DNA of 64,000 nt from NCBI GenBank assembly GCA_022495005.1, contig JAGYXB010000804.1, positions 62,001 through 126,000 of the forward strand, read 5' to 3'. Source of the DNA: Rhyacophila brunnea. Taxonomy: Eukaryota > Arthropoda > Insecta > Trichoptera > Rhyacophilidae. Made by a program: the position numbers and the translations under genes. The notes below the pieces were generated by a model. The model searched no databases. It had not been told where the DNA came from and saw only the letters and a program-made list of their open reading frames with translations. Shown here one piece after another: positions 59,403-64,000 of the stretch. Every line of letters starts with the position of its first letter. The stretch's first letter is position 1.

Positions 59403-59571
59403 AATTATGGTGGATGGTGCTAAATATTATGTAGGTACTAAATAAATTTATCTAATATTACATAATAATAACTATCGCATAGACTGCATTTTTTTAGAAT
59501 AATTATTAATAACCATGTCCTTGCTTTTTCGTACAAGGTAGTTGTTAGTAATTTTGAACAATATCAAAGAC

Positions 59572-59682
59572 CCAGGCTTTGATAAAACACATAAATATTA
59601 TGTCCTCACCGGGAATCAAACCCAGAACTCTCGGGTGGAAGGCCAGCGCATTACGCACTGCACCACCAGAACCACCTCATAG
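59572..59682 (-). repeat. tRNA-derived SINE-like element
   Basis: On the minus strand an A box (TGGTGCAGTGCG) is followed about 45 bases later by a B box (GGTTTGATTCC, 10 of 11), with ACCCGAGAGTTCTGGG between them. The tRNA-like head lacks a paired acceptor stem and runs into unrelated sequence (GAGGACATAATATTT), as in SINEs. Confidence 0.55.
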
Positions 59683-62600
59683 ACTGCATTAGCATGCATC
59701 AATTATTATTGACTGACTATGTATGCGTTACAATATTTATGTTAATTTATTAAAATAAAATCTGAAAATTACAGAATTATTCGCAAATTACTCCAGGGGC
59801 GTGGTTTTGTGAGGGGTCGGTATGCCATTAATACTTTCATTAGGAATAATTAAAAAACGAGGTCAGCAATTTGATAAATATCTTTACAGATTCTTAAACA
59901 AAAGTGCGTGTAAGTAGGTAGAAACGGCTTCCTTATAAAACAATATTACTATACTTACGTATGTAAATTCATTGACAGGTAAACACTTCATTCAAATTTT
60001 ACCTTTACTAAGTAGACAATAATTATTATATTTCGTGTCCATTTCTCGCTGTAGTGTTCTTTTTGTTAATGACATGCTAGGTTTAAAATAGTTTTATTTC
60101 ACACACCTTATTAAAATTATAGGCAATCATATTTTTTTGTCATTCAATTGAAATGAATTTTATAGTAACTACCCGCCAACTTCACATAATGTTAATCTTT
60201 TCACGTTAAGCGTTCTACAAAAATTTGACAGTATGTATTAAATTAAATAAATAATACATTAGGTAGGTAGGTACCTATAATGGTGATTCATAACCAATGT
60301 ACTGTGAGCGATTGGAAAGTGTGCTGCAGAATTTTATTTCACTGTCTTCGTAATCATGAAAATGTTGATAACAAATGTGTCCAACTCAAATTAGCAACTA
60401 AAGAGTAAGAACTGCAAATAAAGAAGAAAAAAGTCGTGCGTTGCGCAATTATATATTTGTTAAAGTGTGCTTGTGCGATAGTAGTGCAGTTTTTAAAATT
60501 ACTATTATTGATTATCGCCAGTTTAGCACTAAAATTCACTGTTTTATGGATTATTATTGTATAAATAAACCTTATTTGGCAACACTGATAAGTTTTAAAA
60601 AAAGTGATAGGTATACAAGTGTAGATACTGCTTAAAATTCATAATTTAAAAGTGCGCCGTGGCGTAAAAATGTTTGAAAGACACTGGCCTATAGACATAT
60701 TATATACAAATTTTTACGATTTTTCATCACAATATCCCATTTAACAGTAATTTGAAATTGAACAGCTGTCCAGCTACAGCTACAGTAGGTACAATATGGT
60801 GTAACTATCCGTAGGTAGGTACCTATATAATTATATAATTAACAATACTAAGATTTGGTAAATACCTACACTCAAACGTAATATTTGGTACTTAGGTGCC
60901 TATATTATTATGTTTTCAAAAAACACGTGTCGTATTAAATAGTTTTCATATGAAGCGATATGAATAGACTAATGATCATTATACTTTATCTTAGTGTCAT
61001 CCCAGCAAAGAGGAGACATTGATATACATAGTTTTTTTATTTAATAAATAATAAACCCTATGTAGGTATAAAAGGTACCTACTTCATTCGCATACATTAA
61101 TAATGATCAGGCTGATTTTGCCTGTTTAGATCGTCAAAATCTGTTTATATTTACGTTTTTTAGATAACAGTTTTATAGTAACTTTTAAATTCTCCAAATA
61201 CAATTAGTTAAAGCCATTAATTGTTTGGGGCACAATGTTACTACCGTGGGTCTTGATATTATTATACGTCGAGTATCAAATATCTAACAGGACGCCACTG
61301 GTGTGAGTCGTCACATCATTCACACGCGATGTTTCCACACGATTTTATTCCGAATCAATTTAAATACGAAACGCGACCCGGCAAACTTGCTAAAAAAATT
61401 ACACAAAACTATCCAAGATATCAATTAGTGTTTATATTTATTATTTACATACTTGTAACGTTGTACAAGTGATAGAAATGTTATACGATACCAGAAAATT
61501 ATGCGGTGAGTATCTATTAATTATTGTCGCTCCGATTTTCTCCTTAAAATGCATTTCAACTCACCTGAAAAAAAAGAGAAAAACAAATTATCAAAAGAAC
61601 ACATAAAAATGGAATAAACTTAAACGTGTGTTATTTTCAACGTTTACATCTGTATCATATTATTATGCATTAAAGTTTGTCGCGTAAAAGCAAAGCACAT
61701 TCAATATTGGTACGTAATATTAGAGGACATTCCGGGGGCTATGTAGGTACCTACATCGTGCGTTTAATGGAACATTATAATATAAACCAAAACTGCCTCG
61801 AAGTCTTGGTAATATGGCTATGTCGAGATATCCACATATCTATCTTATTAATTTATTACCTATTTGAATTCATCAAAAACATTAATAATTATTCTGTGTT
61901 AACGCATTGATCCCAACTGCAAATTGCAGAGGTTCCGGAAGAAATTGCAAAAGCTAAAAATTGGATCAAATTTGGTAAAAGAGTGAAAAAAGGTTTAGCG
62001 TGACCTCTAACGACACAATAAAACAATGTTTGAGATTTATGTAGGTGCCTATTAACATATCTACATACAATTTTACATCGTTTTTCGTAGGCAACCAATT
62101 TAGGGCCTAATCATTAATGTATGTACTAAGTACTAAGACATCGTCATGAAAAACAGTTCTAATTACTTTATCGTAAATGCAATTACATAAGTAATTTCAA
62201 ATTCAACGAATTTCAAGATCGAATCTAATTAACAAACGCGGTTTAATTAATCTCGTTTTTATTTATGGAATAATTTACAAGATAAAAAAATGTAAAATTT
62301 TTATTTTGAACATACAATCAATTAGGTAGGTTCCTGGAGTGAGTTGTAATGATGAGTGAGTAAGTAAGCTTGTAATCAAAGCAATTCAAAAAAGTAATTT
62401 CCCCTTACAACAAGATGGGGTTGACGTATCGCTAAAATCGTGTATAGGTAATATCAATAAAAAGTGATATTGTTCTAGGTACAAGTTTTGAGCACCACTA
62501 ATAATTTCACATATGCAATACCAATGCATCATGCAGTGTGCAAAATCTATAAGTAAGAAATAAATACCTACATAATAATATCCAAGTACATTTTTTGTAT

Positions 62601-62962
62601 TACAGAAGTGTGCCAAATATTCAATATTAGATAATCATGTAATGAAACTCAGCGAGGAAAACATATCAGACATAATGAACATTTGAAATCACCACGTATA
62701 AACGGTATCCAGATGAGCTGTTTTTACATTACGCTGAATTCAATTAAGAATTAAAACTATCGATGGAGGGTACTTGGTATGATTTGAATATAAATTTCAA
62801 TTGTCTTAATTTTGTATTTCTACATTTTGGCATTTTGAAGCACTAGTCAGTGTGGTACATTTCTAATTGGCAAATTTTGTGTCTGAAGGAATTAATAATG
62901 ACTGCTATTAGCTTATTAAGATTATATTCAAATCATTTTGAAAAACCTACATATTATTTTTC
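59683..62962. other. Unannotated AT-rich stretch
   Basis: No gene. A lone hAT-like end (inverse of CAGTGTTGCCAAATAAG) ends at 60592 without a partner. TAGGTACCTA clusters at 60260, 60820, 61070 and 61745. Confidence 0.4.
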
Positions 62963-63445
62963 CACAAGGGGGGGGGACAGGGCTCTAGCCTGGAGGGCCG
63001 GCATGGCGGGTCGACCAGTTAGGTGAGATAAACACACCACAAATTTTCACTAATAGTAAAAAAAATTGCCTGCGGTGCTTCGAAAATATTAACATTTTAG
63101 AATATGTAAGTGGTTTGTGATGCAATTTGATTATTTTATTAGTGTATCCTGGCTGATAAAAATGGTCATTTCTCCAATGTGGTGAATGATCGCATACAAA
63201 TTACTGCAAAAGAGGATCGCTATCTGCTTCATAATATGCCGAGATTGCCGAGTAACCGATAATTCTATAATTGAGGTTGATTTATTTAGTAATACAAAAA
63301 ATTCGTAAAAACACGTGTAATGCCCTTAATTTTACCTCTTGGGATACCATTTGAGGAACACTACTGTAGAACTTGCCCTTAACCTTAGCGTTAGGTAGAG
63401 GGGAAACACCGTGGACTGGGGGCACGCTTCAAGATGTAGGGGCAA
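62963..63445 (-). repeat. Dispersed repeat R5, copy 2 (inverted)
   Basis: Inverse counterpart of 34240-34680. It has a run of 9 G then ACAGGGCTCTAGCCTGG at the left, TTAATTTTACCTCTTGGGA in the body, and GGGGGCACGCTTCAAGATGT near the right end. The GAGATAAACACACCACAAA segment is also shared. Confidence 0.55.
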
Positions 63446-64000
63446 TGTTCTAGCTAGAATCTAGATATTCTAAATACATATCTCAATTTTATATTCATCG
63501 TAATTTGACATTTTAAAACGATTTGGTTTCGTATACACTACCATCAAAACAATAAAAATGTACTTATGCTAAAAAAGGGTTGTGTTCTTATTTATGGGCG
63601 ATAAATATTGATTGCGTTTAGGGGTTGGTTTGCACCAGAATAGGTCAAAACTATGGACACGAATTTGCAAAAAAAAAACCCCTTTGTCTTCAGGCTGACG
63701 CGTCTATTGGTAGGTAGGTGCGCTAGTGCAGTACGCGGTTTAAATCGTTATTTATGAACATAATGCGAATTAAAACGACACACCGTTGCCATGTGATATA
63801 AAGTAAAGTGCCTCACATAGAGAGTGAGCTCGAAAGTCATCAAAATATTAATATCTCATTGAAATGAAATAAAAATAAACAATAAAACAAAAAGGCGAAG
63901 GAAACAGCTGTCCGTCGGTCTTCGCCTTGATTAATTACGCTCGTGTTTTCTTTGTTGGGTGTAAAACGTTTGACGAATGCAGATCACTGGGTGATTGAGA
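63446..64000. other. No recognised feature
   Basis: The right edge of the window shows no exon or element end that I can support. Confidence 0.35.

Noticed and set aside
59572..59682. Functional tRNA gene on the minus strand
   Set aside because: A and B boxes fit, but no complete cloverleaf forms by eye; a SINE head is more likely.
1..64000. CRISPR arrays, bacterial operons, rRNA genes
   Set aside because: No regularly spaced identical repeats, no ribosomal RNA-like sequence and no prokaryotic gene organisation were seen.

Overview
The window looks like gene-poor, transposon-rich, AT-rich nuclear DNA of an insect, most likely an aphid or close hemipteran. The reasons are the constant recurrence of the short palindrome TAGGTACCTA, a mosaic of mariner, hAT-like, Helitron, Penelope-like and non-LTR remnants, tRNA-derived SINE-like units and GT-AG introns. 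The species call is inference; nothing in the sequence names the organism.

Only one host gene can be supported. Two phase-0 exons on the minus strand (6277-6417, then 4992-5360) encode an acidic, low-complexity N-terminal region that ends in the residues WSFEEQFKQVRQ. This is the lead-in to the extended ARID domain of dead ringer/retained (ARID3 family) transcription factors. The ARID domain itself is not found at lower coordinates and must lie beyond the left edge. Upstream exons were not found. The intron below the 369-nt exon carries a complete 1.3-kb mariner.

Region by region: 1-936 is the 5' part of a decayed Helitron. 963-2237 is a hAT-like element with a second hAT-like element inserted inside its last bases. 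3547-4849 is the mariner. 4992-6417 holds the two retn exons, with a hairpin and a SINE-like unit in the intron. 6.4-32 kb is mostly unannotatable AT-rich DNA dotted with hAT-type elements, a shared TIR-module family (0.96, 17.1, 19.6 and 22.3 kb), non-LTR reverse transcriptase tails (12.6 and 17.5 kb), Penelope-like pieces (16.3 and 26 kb), a CpG-rich patch (23.1-23.5 kb) and dispersed repeats. 32-48 kb holds a hAT-like element with a perfect 8-bp duplication, two 3' ends of one non-LTR family, and a nearly perfect 1.4-kb inverted repeat centred near 41.66 kb. 48-64 kb holds further MITEs and SINE-like units.

I see no operon-like or multi-gene system. The most unusual structure is the giant palindrome at 40960-42362, which is flanked by TTAA. 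Coordinates of element ends come from reading by eye; those with matching target-site duplications are the most secure.
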